A stretch of 64,000 nt of DNA, from NCBI GenBank assembly GCA_016715885.1, contig JADJXL010000015.1, positions 1-64,000 of the forward strand, in the 5' to 3' direction. A program made the translations under genes and the position numbers. Under the pieces are notes generated by a model. The model did not search any database. It saw only the letters and a list, made by a program, of their open reading frames with translations, and was not told the origin of the DNA. Numbering within the stretch: the first letter of the stretch is position 1; each line of letters starts with the position of its first letter. This DNA comes from Polyangiaceae bacterium (lineage in GTDB: Bacteria; Myxococcota_A; Polyangia; Polyangiales; Polyangiaceae). This document shows, one piece after another, positions 34,082-43,536 of the stretch.

Positions 34082-34927
34082 ATGGCCGAGCGCTGCGCGA
34101 CGCATCCCGACAATGAAGCCACGCACGAATGCACGGTTTGCCATTCCATTCAGTGCACGGCGTGTTTGCGCGCGCTCGCGACCCCTGGCAGGTCCGATCC
34201 TACGCTCGTGTGTACGCGTTGTGGAGCTCTCGCAGTTCGTCTGCCCGAACCATTGCCAACGGAAAAAGAAGACCTTCGCCAGGCGCTTTTGCGTCCGTTC
34301 GACTTGGAAGGAATTTTGCTCATCATCGCAATGACGATCCCCGCGTGGCTCGCCAATGTTCCATTTCCCGGATTCGCATGGTTTTTCGCGGCAATCTACA
34401 TAGGTTGCTTGTCGGCCATTTATTTTCAAACCATCGAACACGTCGGATTGGGCCGATCCGGTTTGCCTTTTTCGTCCGGCATTACGACCCGAAGCGAGCT
34501 TTTGGCAGCGCTTTTTCGCGGATTCGCTTGTATTGCCTTGGGCCTGGGACCCGCGTGGGTCACGTTCTCGTTTTTTCCCGCCGCTTGGCCTTTGGGCATT
34601 GCCTTGCTCCTCGTCGGCTTGGCCATCATGCCGGTCATCATTCTATCCATCGTGACGTCGGGCCACGGCGCCAATGCATTGAACCCCCTCGTGTGGTGGA
34701 AAGTCTATTCGCGTGCCCCACGGCGATATCCGCATCTCGTGGGGCTCTTCATTGCGTCGAGCGTCGCTGGAGGCATCTTGATCGCGCTCACGGCGTTCAT
34801 CCTTGGCTGGATTCCGCTTATCGGGAGCTTACTTACCGGAGGCGCAATGACGACCGTCGCGATCGTGCAAGCATCGCTATTCGGTCATTGGTTGCGAAGG
34901 TATGGCTGGCCGTTCGACGTGGATTGA
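34082..34927 (+). CDS. B-box-like zinc-finger membrane protein
   Basis: 281 residues. The first 50 (MAERCATHPDNEATHECTVC, then CTACLRA and CTRCGA) have the Cys/His spacing of a B-box zinc finger, common on myxobacterial membrane proteins. Five or so membrane helices follow (ILLIIAMTIPAWLANVPFPG, IALLLVGLAIMPVIILSIVT, SVAGGILIALTAFILGWIPL), resembling Yip1/DUF-type multi-span proteins. Role unknown. Confidence 0.75.
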   Translation: MAERCATHPDNEATHECTVCHSIQCTACLRALATPGRSDPTLVCTRCGALAVRLPEPLPTEKEDLRQALLRPFDLEGILLIIAMTIPAWLANVPFPGFAWFFAAIYIGCLSAIYFQTIEHVGLGRSGLPFSSGITTRSELLAALFRGFACIALGLGPAWVTFSFFPAAWPLGIALLLVGLAIMPVIILSIVTSGHGANALNPLVWWKVYSRAPRRYPHLVGLFIASSVAGGILIALTAFILGWIPLIGSLLTGGAMTTVAIVQASLFGHWLRRYGWPFDVD

Positions 34928-34928
34928 A

Positions 34929-36144
34929 TCATTCCGGCGGCTTGACTTCGGTCGCGCAGCCAAAGAGCACTTCCACCTTGCCGGTCTTGTCGCTTTGCAA
35001 CGCCGAACAAGTGTCTTTGCATACGATGATTTTCGTGGGTGACGCGGGACTGTCGAAGTACCACCCGCCCGTATTGCCACAACCCATTTCACCGTCGGGA
35101 ACGTTGTAAATGGTGGTTTTCGTTCCGCCGCCCGACGTGTGAACCACGTTGATGAGGCTCGGATCGATGGTTTGTCCGTCCGGCGGCTTGGGAATGTCGT
35201 ATTCGCACAAGATCTTCGCGTCCGTGACGACCGCTTTGGCCATGTCTTGAAACACTGGGTCGAAGTTTTGAATGCAAAGATTGCCGATCACGCCGCCCGT
35301 TTGCTGTACGAGCTGCTTGTAGACTTTGCCTTCGTCGGCTGAAATGGGCGTGCAGAGTTGTGCCTTGTTGCAGCACGAATTCGCACACCCAGCACAATTG
35401 AGAAAACAGAGCGCGCACGAGTCGGGCGATTCGAAGGACACGATCGCATCGAATTTGAAACCCGTGAACGTCGGGTCCAACGCCACGATGCCATTCATGA
35501 ATGCGGTGGCGCCCAAGGACGAATCGTCGTCGGATACGATGGCGATGGTTTTCGTCGCATTCGGACGAAGTGAATCTTTCCATTGTGGATACGTATCCAA
35601 AATGATCTGCAATCCATTGCTGCTGCCGACGCCTTGCACGACGTGCCGATAGTTTGGCAATTTTTCATCCGCGCCATTGCACGCACCACTGCCGAGCGGC
35701 GCGGGAATGCACATCGACGCATCGGCGATCATCACCACGTGCACGTCGATTCCGCTGCCCGTGATGATCTGCGCGAACTTGTTCAGATTGGCCTGCACCT
35801 GCGCAGCTTCCTCGTCCATGCTGCCCGACGTATCGACCGCAATGATGATATCCGCAGGCTGAAGCTGCGCTTGCGCTTCGGACGATACCGATGCGCACGA
35901 TGCATCGGGAGTCGATGCCGCTCGAGCTGCTCCCGCTATTCGCAGCCGTGGTAAATATATCTTCGCCCCCGGATCCCGATGTCGTATCCCCGCCGTTGCC
36001 GCTGCTATTGCCGCTGCCGGACGACGCTCCGCCCGTGCCCCGATCGGTCCCTCGCGCACCCGCAGAGCATGCCGCCAAAAACGACAGCCCCAAGGATACG
36101 CCGCCAATGATTCCCCAAAGCGTAAGTTTTCCCTTGGTCTTCAT
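34929..36144 (-). CDS. vWA-domain lipoprotein, frameshifted near 35910
   Basis: The N-terminus is in one frame: MKTKGKLTLWGIIGGVSLGL with lipobox FLAACSAG and a Gly/Ser linker ending SGSSSSGIDS. The rest is in another frame from DASCASVSSEAQAQLQPADI: a von Willebrand A domain with MIDAS DTSGSMDEE, then a Cys-rich insert (CALCFLNCAGCANSCCNK) and a beta-rich C-terminus to residue about 390. The two join at a CCC run near 35908-35916 by a one-base shift. Either a real frameshift or an indel error; the downstream frame is otherwise intact. No partner gene is obvious. Confidence 0.7.
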
Positions 36145-36211
36145 CCCTCGAAGCGTACCTCATGACGTTCTTCGATAGAACGACGATTCTCTCGCTTTTC
36201 AGGAGCCTTCC

Positions 36212-37585
36212 ATGATTGCTCACCCGACCCTTCGCCTCATCTCGATAACGTCCCGGATGGCGCTCGTAGCCATTCCGATGCTCGTCGCAGCGTGTTACGG
36301 GCCGAGCGCCCCAACGCCCGCGGGATCCTCCAGCTCCAGCGCATCGACCGGAGCTTCATCGGGCGGTGCGGGAGGACAAGGCGGCGCGGGAGGCGCGGGA
36401 CAAGGCGGAGGCACGGGACAAGGCGGCGCGACGGCGACGGCGATCGAGACAATCCTTGCCGAGCTTTCTGCAAACCTCGAAGACGCCATGAACAAGTATG
36501 CCGCTGCCGATGGATGGCCGGTTTTCGTCGAAGATGGTTACTTGTTTGTTTCGACAGACCCAAGCCTGGATCTCGTCGCAGGCGATCACGACCAATGGGC
36601 CGGCACGCCCATGAAGCTCGAAGGCAACTTTCGCTGGCTGCACATGAAGGTCATGGCGGGCAGTCGTTACAAGTTCACGAACGGCACGGTGTGGACAGCG
36701 GATCCTTGGGCGCGTTCGTACACGTACGACGACAACGGCGAGATGAGCCTCGTGCGGCCCACCGCCGCGCACCTCGATAGGTTTTTCCGCATCGGCGATG
36801 CACAGATGCCCGAACGTACGGTCAACGTGTGGGTTCCTCAGGAAAAACCAACGCACGTGCTTTACGTGCACGATGGGCAAAACTTGTTTGACCCCAAAGC
36901 AGTCTGGGGAGGCTGGGCTCTGCAAGACAGCGTCCCGCCCGCCATGATGCTCGTGGGAATCGACAACACGGGCGAAGGGCGAATGTTCGAATACACGCAC
37001 GTCGAAGACATCTTCGACCTCGATGGCGACGGCACCGCCGAAGCCTGGGGAGGCAAAGGCGACGCTTATGCCGATTTCGTCAACGGCACCGTCCGCAAGC
37101 TCGTGGCCGATCGATATGGCGAACCTTCCAAAGTCGGCACCATGGGCTCGTCGCTCGGAGGGCTCATCAGCTTCCACATCGCCGATCGTTTTCCCGGACA
37201 ATATGCTTATGCGGCGAGTTTGTCGGGAACGTTCGGCTGGGGCAGCATCGGCGAGCAGTCGAAAAACGAAACGATAATCGAGCGATACGTGTCACACGGA
37301 TATCGATCGACGGTCCTGTACTTCGACGCTGGAGGCGGCGATCCGGGTTTGTCGCAGCAGCAGAACGAAGCGCTCTGCATGGACAGCGATGGCGACGGGA
37401 TCGAGGACGACAACGGAATCGGCGACAACGCTTGTGAAAACGCGCAAATGCGCGATGCGCTCGTGGGCGTGGGCTACACGCTCGGCGTCGACGCGTTTCA
37501 CTGGTGGGAAGCAGGAGCCGCGCACAACGAAGCCGAGTGGCGAACGCGCGTGTTCCGTCCGCTCGACCTCTTCGCAGGACTCTGA
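36212..37585 (+). CDS. Lipoprotein esterase, enterochelin-esterase-like alpha/beta hydrolase
   Basis: Start behind CAGGAG. Lipobox IPMLVAAC, then a Ser run and GGAGG repeats as surface linker. The catalytic domain (about 90-457) has HVLYVHDGQNLFDPKAVWGG, the nucleophile motif GSSLGG and a late His (DAFHWWEAGAAHNEAEW), as in the PF00756 putative esterases. An insert CMDSDGDGIEDDNGIGDNAC is a Ca-binding type 3 repeat. It probably cleaves an ester on the cell surface; substrate unknown. The 5' region diverges from the vWA gene. Confidence 0.85.
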   Translation: MIAHPTLRLISITSRMALVAIPMLVAACYGPSAPTPAGSSSSSASTGASSGGAGGQGGAGGAGQGGGTGQGGATATAIETILAELSANLEDAMNKYAAADGWPVFVEDGYLFVSTDPSLDLVAGDHDQWAGTPMKLEGNFRWLHMKVMAGSRYKFTNGTVWTADPWARSYTYDDNGEMSLVRPTAAHLDRFFRIGDAQMPERTVNVWVPQEKPTHVLYVHDGQNLFDPKAVWGGWALQDSVPPAMMLVGIDNTGEGRMFEYTHVEDIFDLDGDGTAEAWGGKGDAYADFVNGTVRKLVADRYGEPSKVGTMGSSLGGLISFHIADRFPGQYAYAASLSGTFGWGSIGEQSKNETIIERYVSHGYRSTVLYFDAGGGDPGLSQQQNEALCMDSDGDGIEDDNGIGDNACENAQMRDALVGVGYTLGVDAFHWWEAGAAHNEAEWRTRVFRPLDLFAGL

Positions 37586-37608
37586 CCTCGGCGAGTTTGT
37601 CCAGCCAA

Positions 37609-38469
37609 TCAGTGCTTGAGCGAGATGTCCGCAAGCGCCATCCGAGCGTCGTTGATGAACGAGCTGTCGGGAAAGCGCCGGATGAACGCGCGCAGCGTCG
37701 TCTTCGCGTCGTTCCATGCCTGGATGTCGATGAGACACTCGCAGAGCAAGAACATCGCGTCGTCGACGATCTCGCGATCGGGTGACGCTTCCGAGAGCTG
37801 CATCAGGATCGGGATCGCGTCTCGTTGTCGCGACAGCTTGCGGTAGGCGCGAGCGAGGTGCAGGCGAGCGGAGGGCACGTGCGACGCGCTTTCCTTCAGC
37901 CGAATCGCATCTTCGAACGCGACGGCAGCTTCGTGCCAACGTCCAGTGCGCAAGTGATCGAGCCCGTTTTGGTAGGTCTTCACGCCAAGCTCGGCGCGCG
38001 CCGTGTCGACGGCATCCGTGAAGAACGCGACCTCTGCTCGAGACAGCGGTTCTTTGCGTAGCGCCTCGAAGCCCTCGATGATCTCTTGTTTGCGCCCAGC
38101 TCGCACGAGCTCGTAGAAGGCCGATGCAGCGGTCTCGGCGCGCGCGCGATCATCGACCCTGCGCTGCATGTCTTTCACGTCATTTTCGAGCTTGGCGATC
38201 TTGTCTTTTGCAGCGCGCGTTTCGGCTTGGACGACGTCGATGCGAGCGTCCCAGGCGAGCTTGACGACGACCACGACGACGATGACGAACAGGAAGTTGG
38301 CGCCTGCGCTGTTCCAGATCGCGCGGCGTTCGAACGCGATTTGTCGTTTGGAGATCGTCTTGAGGTCGGCCGCCAGGGCGTTCGTCAGGTTGTTCGTCTT
38401 GATGACGAGCCCGCGTGATTCGACGATTTCACGCTTGATTTCCCGCAGTTCGTCGTCGAATCGATCCAT
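37609..38469 (-). CDS. Membrane-anchored coiled-coil/TPR protein
   Basis: 286 residues: cytoplasmic helix, a membrane segment at about 53-70 (ANFLFVIVVVVVVKLAWDA), a coiled coil (AETRAAKDKIAKLENDVKDM), and a C-terminal TPR block (FEDAIRLKESASHVPSARLH, LCECLIDIQAWNDAKTTLRA) resembling YbgF/CpoB-type repeats. Known relatives help cell-envelope assembly; no Tol-Pal gene is near. It runs toward the esterase gene, 23 bases away. Confidence 0.78.
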   Translation of the reverse strand: MDRFDDELREIKREIVESRGLVIKTNNLTNALAADLKTISKRQIAFERRAIWNSAGANFLFVIVVVVVVKLAWDARIDVVQAETRAAKDKIAKLENDVKDMQRRVDDRARAETAASAFYELVRAGRKQEIIEGFEALRKEPLSRAEVAFFTDAVDTARAELGVKTYQNGLDHLRTGRWHEAAVAFEDAIRLKESASHVPSARLHLARAYRKLSRQRDAIPILMQLSEASPDREIVDDAMFLLCECLIDIQAWNDAKTTLRAFIRRFPDSSFINDARMALADISLKH

Positions 38470-38560
38470 GGTTTCGTCACGTCCTCGTGCGCCGCATCTT
38501 GCTCTGTGCTAATGCGGCGCCGCTACAAAAAGCCCAGGAAACGTATCAGGAACGCCCCGC

Positions 38561-39127
38561 ATGGACACGACCGACATCCGCAAAGGCCTCAAGATGATGC
38601 TCGACGGGATCAAAGATCCCTTCCTCGTCGTCGAAGCACAGTTCGTAAAACCCGGCAAAGGCCAGGCATTCACCCGCGTGAAACTGAAGAACATGGCCAC
38701 GGGGGCCGTTCTCGAACGAACGTTCAAGAGTGGTGAAAAAGTCGAGCTTGCAAACGTCGAACAACGGGTGATGCAGTACATCTACCCCGAAGGTTCCGAC
38801 TTCGTGTTCATGGACCCGGGCACGGGCGAGCAAATCACGATCAGCGGCGACAAGATCGGCGATGACTCCCGGTGGCTCAGCGACGGCATGAACATCGACG
38901 TGACGCTGCATGAGGGCAATCCCATCGGGATCGACCTTCCCGCCAACGTCACCTTGCAAATCACGACGTGCGAGCCCGGCGTGAAGGGTGATACGGCCAG
39001 CGGCGCCACCAAGCCCGCCACGCTTTCCACGGGCGCCGTCATCAACGTCCCGCTCTTCGTGAAAGAAGGCGAGTGGGTCAAGGTCGACACGGCCGACGGC
39101 AAGTACCTCGAACGCGTCAATCGCTGA
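38561..39127 (+). CDS. efp: Elongation factor P
   Basis: 188 residues in three domains: KOW-like N-terminus, then two OB folds. The tip is PGKGQAF with Lys33, the residue modified by EpmA/EpmB-type enzymes in other bacteria; whether it is modified here is unknown. The C-terminal signature PLFVKEGEWVKVDTADGKYL is intact. It relieves ribosome stalling at polyproline. A clear terminator follows. Confidence 0.97.
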   Translation: MDTTDIRKGLKMMLDGIKDPFLVVEAQFVKPGKGQAFTRVKLKNMATGAVLERTFKSGEKVELANVEQRVMQYIYPEGSDFVFMDPGTGEQITISGDKIGDDSRWLSDGMNIDVTLHEGNPIGIDLPANVTLQITTCEPGVKGDTASGATKPATLSTGAVINVPLFVKEGEWVKVDTADGKYLERVNR

Positions 39128-39143
39128 AAAGCAGAGAAATTTG

Positions 39144-39172
39144 AAGGGCCTCGTGCACCTTTCGCGAGGCCC
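39144..39172 (+). terminator. Rho-independent terminator of efp
   Basis: AGGGCCTCG (39144-39152) pairs perfectly with CGAGGCCCT (39164-39172) around an 11-base loop, followed by GCTCTTTC. It begins 17 bases after the efp stop. Confidence 0.75.
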
Positions 39173-39254
39173 TGCTCTTTCACGTCCCAGCCTTTCGACT
39201 CGTCGCTTCGCATGCTTGAATGAACGGGCGAATCGGTGCACGAGGGCGCTAGGT

Positions 39255-39500
39255 TTGTCCAAAGCAGAGCCCAAGTTCAACAAGCTGGTCGAGGGCGTCG
39301 ACTACTACAAAGAAGGCGACAAAGTCGTCTTTACGTCCGTGTACCACTTGAAGCGCGGCTACTGCTGCAACTCGAAGTGTCGTCACTGCCCCTATGGTTC
39401 GGGGGTCGCGCAAACCGTGAAGGTCGTCATTCAGGGACTTCCTGGCATCGGATCAAATTCGCCGTCCGTCGAATCCTCCACTCCCGATAAAGAAACCTAA
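39255..39500 (+). CDS. DUF5522 small Cys-rich protein
   Basis: I start at TTG 39255 (LSKAEPKFNKLVEGVDYYKE); an open frame back to 39141 runs into the efp terminator and is not used. The 81-residue product has the family signature VFTSVYHLKRGYCCNSKCRH-CPYG, four Cys probably binding zinc or iron. Family members are conserved but uncharacterised. There is no upstream SD of note, and the start is uncertain. Confidence 0.75.
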   Translation: MSKAEPKFNKLVEGVDYYKEGDKVVFTSVYHLKRGYCCNSKCRHCPYGSGVAQTVKVVIQGLPGIGSNSPSVESSTPDKET

Positions 39501-39647
39501 AGACAAACCGGACTCTTTCTTCGCGTTTTCTCGGCGATTCGGGTATACGCCAAAGTGAAGGGTGTCCGATCCGGCCGAGCCGACCACGGTGCCCTCGAGT
39601 TTGTCTGTCAACCCGACGACTTCCTTATGTCGGTGAGAGGAGAATTT

Positions 39648-40622
39648 ATGCGAGGAGCTCAGTGGATCGTGGCTGCGGGCATTGGCATCACGGCCTTGTG
39701 GACAGGGTGTGTGGTGGAAACCAACAACCCCGGCACGGGTGGAAGCGCGGGCGGTGATGCGTCGAGCTCGAGCTCCAGTTCGAGCTCCAGTTCGAGCTCC
39801 AGTTCAGGCAAGCCACCGCCCGATTGCACCATCGGCACGGGCACGGGTCAGATCGGTGGCGAATGCGGCGCATGCCTCGACACGAAGTGCGTGAACGAGA
39901 TGAACGCGTGCAACCCCGACGATTTCACGTGTCCCGCGACAGGATGCCTCGAGTGCCTCGGTGGGGACAACACGGCTTGCACAGCGGACAACGAGCCGTT
40001 TGTCCAGGCTGCGTTCGCCTGTGCGCAAAATTCGTGCATGGCCGAGTGCTTCCCCCCGCCGCCGGACTGGACGTGCAACCCGCCCACGCTGGCGCCCGCA
40101 GGCAACGGCGCGTGCGTAACGGTCGGCGGGGCCATCCAATGCAACCCCGTCACCAATGAACCATGCAACACGGCCGCCGGCGAAGCGTGTGACATCAACG
40201 GAGAAGGCTATCAGTGCTGGCCTGCGCCGAACGATGTTCCGATCTGCGGTGAGTGCGACGGTTCTGCTGGTCCGTTCTGCCAGGCAGGCTTGACTTGCAA
40301 CGGCGGCAAGTGCGGACGGTACTGCTGCGCTGACGAGGACTGCGGCATGGGTGCAACGTGCGACAAGTCGGGCATGTATCCCGGTGGCGTCGGGCAGTGC
40401 CTCGGACAAGCCATGGGATCAGGCGGAGCCGGCGGCATGGGCGGCGCTGGCGGAGCCGGCGGCATGGGTGGCGCTGGTGGTATGGGCGGCGCCGGTGGCG
40501 CTGGCGGCATGGGCGGTGCCGGCGGCGCGGGCGGCGGCATGGGCGGTGCTGGTGGTGCCGGCGGCGGCATGGGCGGCGCTGGTGGTGCCGGCGGCGGCAT
40601 GGCTGGCATGGGCGGCGTCTAA
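39648..40622 (+). CDS. Cys-rich lipoprotein with Ser linker and Gly-Met repeat tail
   Basis: The ATG at 39648 follows GAGAGGAG; lipobox ITALWTGC. After a Ser-rich linker built of a repeated gagctccagttc unit comes a Cys-rich domain of about 210 residues (CGACLDTKCVNEMNACNPDD, CCADEDCGMGATCDKSGMYP) as in myxobacterial surface proteins. The last 60 residues are GGAGGMGGAGG-type collagen-like repeats. Function unknown; adhesion or surface spacing is a guess. A strong terminator follows. Confidence 0.82.
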   Translation: MRGAQWIVAAGIGITALWTGCVVETNNPGTGGSAGGDASSSSSSSSSSSSSSSGKPPPDCTIGTGTGQIGGECGACLDTKCVNEMNACNPDDFTCPATGCLECLGGDNTACTADNEPFVQAAFACAQNSCMAECFPPPPDWTCNPPTLAPAGNGACVTVGGAIQCNPVTNEPCNTAAGEACDINGEGYQCWPAPNDVPICGECDGSAGPFCQAGLTCNGGKCGRYCCADEDCGMGATCDKSGMYPGGVGQCLGQAMGSGGAGGMGGAGGAGGMGGAGGMGGAGGAGGMGGAGGAGGGMGGAGGAGGGMGGAGGAGGGMAGMGGV

Positions 40623-40646
40623 TCGATCGTTGCTCGATCATTCGAT

Positions 40647-40688
40647 CATCGGCCTCCGGTGCATGTGCCCGGGGGCCGATGCGTTTTT
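40647..40688 (+). terminator. Rho-independent terminator
   Basis: CATCGGCC (40647-40654) pairs with GGCCGATG (40674-40681); inside, CCGG and CCGG can extend the stem. It is followed by CGTTTTT. It ends the Gly-Met lipoprotein gene before the gene at 40723. Confidence 0.75.
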
Positions 40689-40722
40689 CCCACCGCACGA
40701 TCCGCGCTAGCGTGCTCGCCGC

Positions 40723-41772
40723 GTGTCCCCTTCCCCGAAAGCTCCGCGCCACGTGCTCCACTGGATCGCGTCGTGGTCCATGGTCGCAGCGTTCGTCTTG
40801 GCCACACCCGTTGCAGCTCAAACCATTTCGCAAAACGATCCCAAGACACGCGCCCGCGCTTCGTACGAGCTCGCCGAACGAGCCGCGGCCGGTCTTCGCT
40901 TCGGTGAAGCCCTGGCCGCCTACGACAAGGCCATCGAGCTCGATCCGAGCGCGCCGTTCGTGCGTGTCGCTCGCACGCGCGCGGCCGACCTGCGCGCACA
41001 TGCCGAAGGCGACTTCGCACCTCTCACGCGTCTCGAAGCCGTGCGACGAAATCCTGCGGCATCACGTGACGAGATCGAAGCGCTTGCACGCGACGCAGAA
41101 CATTTCCCGGCAGGTCGCGTGCGTTCCGAAGCGCAACTCGTCGCCGCCGAAGCGTTCTGGCATCGGTTTGGCGCGCCAGACCTCGCGGCCCGAGCGCTCG
41201 ATGCAGCGCTGTCCGACGCGTCGGCCGATCGCCTCACGCGCGCGCTTGCCTTGAGCGAGCTCGTCGCGCTCGAACGCGAACGTGACGACCTCGATGCTGC
41301 CCAGCGCGTCGTTTCGCGCTACCCGGATCTTGCGCCGAATCTTCGCGCCGAGATCGAACGGCTCGTGCGTCGCGTATGGATCGGTCGCATCGCGATCGCC
41401 CTCCTCGCTTGCGTCTTGCTGATCGGCGTCGCTTCCGTGCTCCGTGCGCTCTTCGTCCATCGTCGCGATCCTGACGAGGTCCTTCGCAACGTCGTGCGCA
41501 CGCAGTCCGTTGCGTTTGCCCTGTACATCGGAGGCGTCGCTTCCTTGCTCGTTCGACTGCATGGTGAAGGCGACGTGCGTCCCTTTTTGTGGCTGGGCTT
41601 CGGCATCCTTGCGGTCGATGCTGCTGCGCGCGGATGGCGTCTCGGGTTTGTCGACGAACGAGCTGCCGTGCGCATGGGTCGAGCGATCACGTGCGGCGTC
41701 GCAGTGCTCGCCGTCGCGTTTCTTTCGCTGAAGTACGCGGATGCGGCTTACTTGGAGAGCTTGGGACTGTGA
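40723..41772 (+). CDS. TPR-containing membrane protein
   Basis: GTG start. 349 residues with an N-terminal signal or anchor segment (IASWSMVAAFVLATPVAAQT), TPR-like helices (ASYELAERAAAGLRFGEALA-AYDKAIELDP), and three to four C-terminal membrane helices (IAIALLACVLLIGVASVLRA, FLWLGFGILAVDAAARGW, CGVAVLAVAFLSLKY). Its TGA overlaps the GTG of the next gene. Function unknown. Confidence 0.75.
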   Translation: MSPSPKAPRHVLHWIASWSMVAAFVLATPVAAQTISQNDPKTRARASYELAERAAAGLRFGEALAAYDKAIELDPSAPFVRVARTRAADLRAHAEGDFAPLTRLEAVRRNPAASRDEIEALARDAEHFPAGRVRSEAQLVAAEAFWHRFGAPDLAARALDAALSDASADRLTRALALSELVALERERDDLDAAQRVVSRYPDLAPNLRAEIERLVRRVWIGRIAIALLACVLLIGVASVLRALFVHRRDPDEVLRNVVRTQSVAFALYIGGVASLLVRLHGEGDVRPFLWLGFGILAVDAAARGWRLGFVDERAAVRMGRAITCGVAVLAVAFLSLKYADAAYLESLGL

Positions 41773-42131
41773 ATCCACGGCACAGTGATCCTGCGAGTGT
41801 GAATCCGCGGCACAGATTGCATCTTCACAACGCTGCAACTCGCCTGCTTTTCGCGTTCCCGTTTGGGCTTGCAATGACGGCGATCGCGTATGCGGTCGTG
41901 CGAGTGGTGGACGTCTTGCTCTTTCCGGAACCCAATCCCGCGATTGTCATCTGGACCGATCGCAGCCGGTTTTTTTGGCGAGCGCTCATTGCTGCGTACC
42001 TCGGTGGCGCGAGCGTCTTTGGTGGGTACAGTTTGGCAAAGCGAACCCCACGAGCTGCGTCCGACTGGCTTCTTCGGGCAATACTAATCGCCGGCGCGTG
42101 CCTGCTCGCGCAGGCAATCGTTGCGCCATGA
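41769..42131 (+). CDS. Small two-to-three-helix membrane protein, coupled to the preceding gene
   Basis: GTG at 41769 overlaps the preceding stop (GTGA). The first codons are repeated: GTGAATCC[A/G]CGGCACAG occurs at 41769 and again 30 bases later at 41799, giving VNPRHSDPAS-VNPRH; either GTG could start. The 120-residue product has membrane segments FAFPFGLAMTAIAYAVVRVV, RALIAAYLGGASVFGGYSL and a final hydrophobic end. No family recognised. Confidence 0.6.
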   Translation: MNPRHSDPASVNPRHRLHLHNAATRLLFAFPFGLAMTAIAYAVVRVVDVLLFPEPNPAIVIWTDRSRFFWRALIAAYLGGASVFGGYSLAKRTPRAASDWLLRAILIAGACLLAQAIVAP

Positions 42132-42190
42132 CAAACCTGTTCGTAGATATAGCGTGGAAATAAAAATGTCGGGTTGTGCCGCAAGAAAGC

Positions 42191-42847
42191 TCAAGCTTCG
42201 ATGAGGCCCGTTCGCACGGCGATGCGCGTCAATTCGACCGCGCTTTTGCAGCCGAGCTTTTGGTAAATGCGCACCCGATGCGTTTCGACCGTCTTCGGGC
42301 TGATCGTGAGCCGTGCAGCCGTCTCGCGCGTCGAGCTGCCCGTTGCGAGCAGCCGCAAGACTTGTCGTTCGCGCGGCGTGAGCGCGTCGAGCCCGCCTGC
42401 ACCTTCGGGCGCTGGCTTGCGCATCGCGCGAACGACCGCGCCTGCAATGCGTTGGCTGAGCGGCGCTTCACCGCGTGAAATACGCCGAATGCCATCGATG
42501 ACTTCGGCCACCTCCGCGGTCTTGACCAAGTAGCCCTGCGCTCCAGCTCGAAGCGCCTCCGCCACTCGATACTCGTCGTCATAACCGCTCAGCACGAGCA
42601 GTTTTGTCGTCGGATTTTGCGTTCGAAGCGCCACGAGCAGTTCCATGCCATCTCGATCCGGAATGTTCAGATCGACAAGCACGACGTCTGGTTTGACTGC
42701 GGGAATTTCACGCAACGCTTCCGTTGCCGTACCTGCTTGGCCGGCTACTGCCATCCCTGGTTCCGCGTCGAGCGCTCGAGCGAGGCTTTCGCGTAAAACC
42801 GGGTGATCGTCGATGAGGTAAACGCGTATCGTGTTTGTATCTGACAT
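42191..42847 (-). CDS. NarL/LuxR-family response regulator
   Basis: Start at 42847 (MSDTNTIRVYLIDDHPVLRE) with AAGGGTGG upstream, rather than 15 codons earlier. A receiver domain (acid pocket DD13-14, phospho-acceptor Asp59 in LVDLNIP, Lys in VKTAE) is joined to a LuxR-type HTH (LTPRERQVLRLLATGSSTRE-TAARLTISPKTVETH). 218 residues. No histidine kinase is adjacent. It is divergent from the lone receiver at 43104 across an AT-rich promoter region. Confidence 0.93.
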   Translation of the reverse strand: MSDTNTIRVYLIDDHPVLRESLARALDAEPGMAVAGQAGTATEALREIPAVKPDVVLVDLNIPDRDGMELLVALRTQNPTTKLLVLSGYDDEYRVAEALRAGAQGYLVKTAEVAEVIDGIRRISRGEAPLSQRIAGAVVRAMRKPAPEGAGGLDALTPRERQVLRLLATGSSTRETAARLTISPKTVETHRVRIYQKLGCKSAVELTRIAVRTGLIEA

Positions 42848-42954
42848 TGACCAAAGCCACCCTTGCCGACGATTGGGCCTCAGAGGCTCCACCGAGTCAA
42901 GTCGGCCGTGGTCGGGCGCACGCCCATCTGAATGTCAGGAGATTCCTTAGGGCT

Positions 42955-43015
42955 CTCTCAAATTTCAATTTTATTCAAATTATACAGATTATATGCATAA
43001 TTTATTACGTCCGGG
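42955..43015. promoter_or_regulatory. AT-rich divergent promoter region
   Basis: A roughly 60-base AT-rich island (ttattcaaattatacagatt, atatgcataatttatta) in an otherwise GC-rich window, between the divergent response-regulator genes. It contains the palindrome-like TATGCATAA. It is a likely promoter or regulator-binding zone; no precise -35/-10 pair can be fixed. Confidence 0.4.
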
Positions 43016-43103
43016 GCGTACCGACAATGGCGAAATGGCCTGTCGGCAAAAGAAGCATCCCCCTGCACTCGACGATTGATGCGATCGGCTCGATGTGCTC
43101 GCG

Positions 43104-43502
43104 ATGATCTCGACACCGCACGCCAATGTTCACGCCAACTCGAATGCGTCTGGCCGATTGGTGTTCATCGTCGATGACGACGTTGCGCTCGTCGAAGCAT
43201 TGTCGGATCTACTCCGCGAAGAAGGTTATGCAGTCGAAGCGCACACGGATGTGACGGGAGCGCTCGAACGGCTGCATGCAGGCATCAAGCCGGATGTGGT
43301 TCTGCTCGATTATTTGATGCCGGGAATGAATGGCCGGGACTTTCTTGTCGAGCTCGAGCGTGAGGGGATTGACGTACCGGTGATGCTTTTTACGGCGATG
43401 AACGAATCTCGCGTGCAGGTGCCGAAACGCAACGTACGCGCGGTGATCCGCAAACCGTTTGACCTCGAACGATTGCTGCAAGAGTTGTCGAGCGTCCCCT
43501 GA
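43104..43502 (+). CDS. Stand-alone response-regulator receiver domain
   Basis: 132 residues starting MISTPHANVHANSNASGRLV, essentially a single receiver: acid pocket DDD24-26, phospho-acceptor Asp69 (LLDYLMPGMNG), Thr in LFTAMN and Lys in IRKPFDLERL. There is no output domain. Such proteins act as phosphorelay intermediates or protein-protein switches; the partner is unknown. It faces away from the NarL-type regulator. Confidence 0.88.
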   Translation: MISTPHANVHANSNASGRLVFIVDDDVALVEALSDLLREEGYAVEAHTDVTGALERLHAGIKPDVVLLDYLMPGMNGRDFLVELEREGIDVPVMLFTAMNESRVQVPKRNVRAVIRKPFDLERLLQELSSVP

Positions 43503-43536
43503 TGACCTCGGCGGCGAGTCGGATCTTGTTCGGCTC

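Noticed and set aside
34082..35109. Long plus frame of 326 codons starting at 34129
   Set aside because: It is the +2 shadow of the B-box membrane protein, whose Cys/His pattern and membrane helices are in the other frame.
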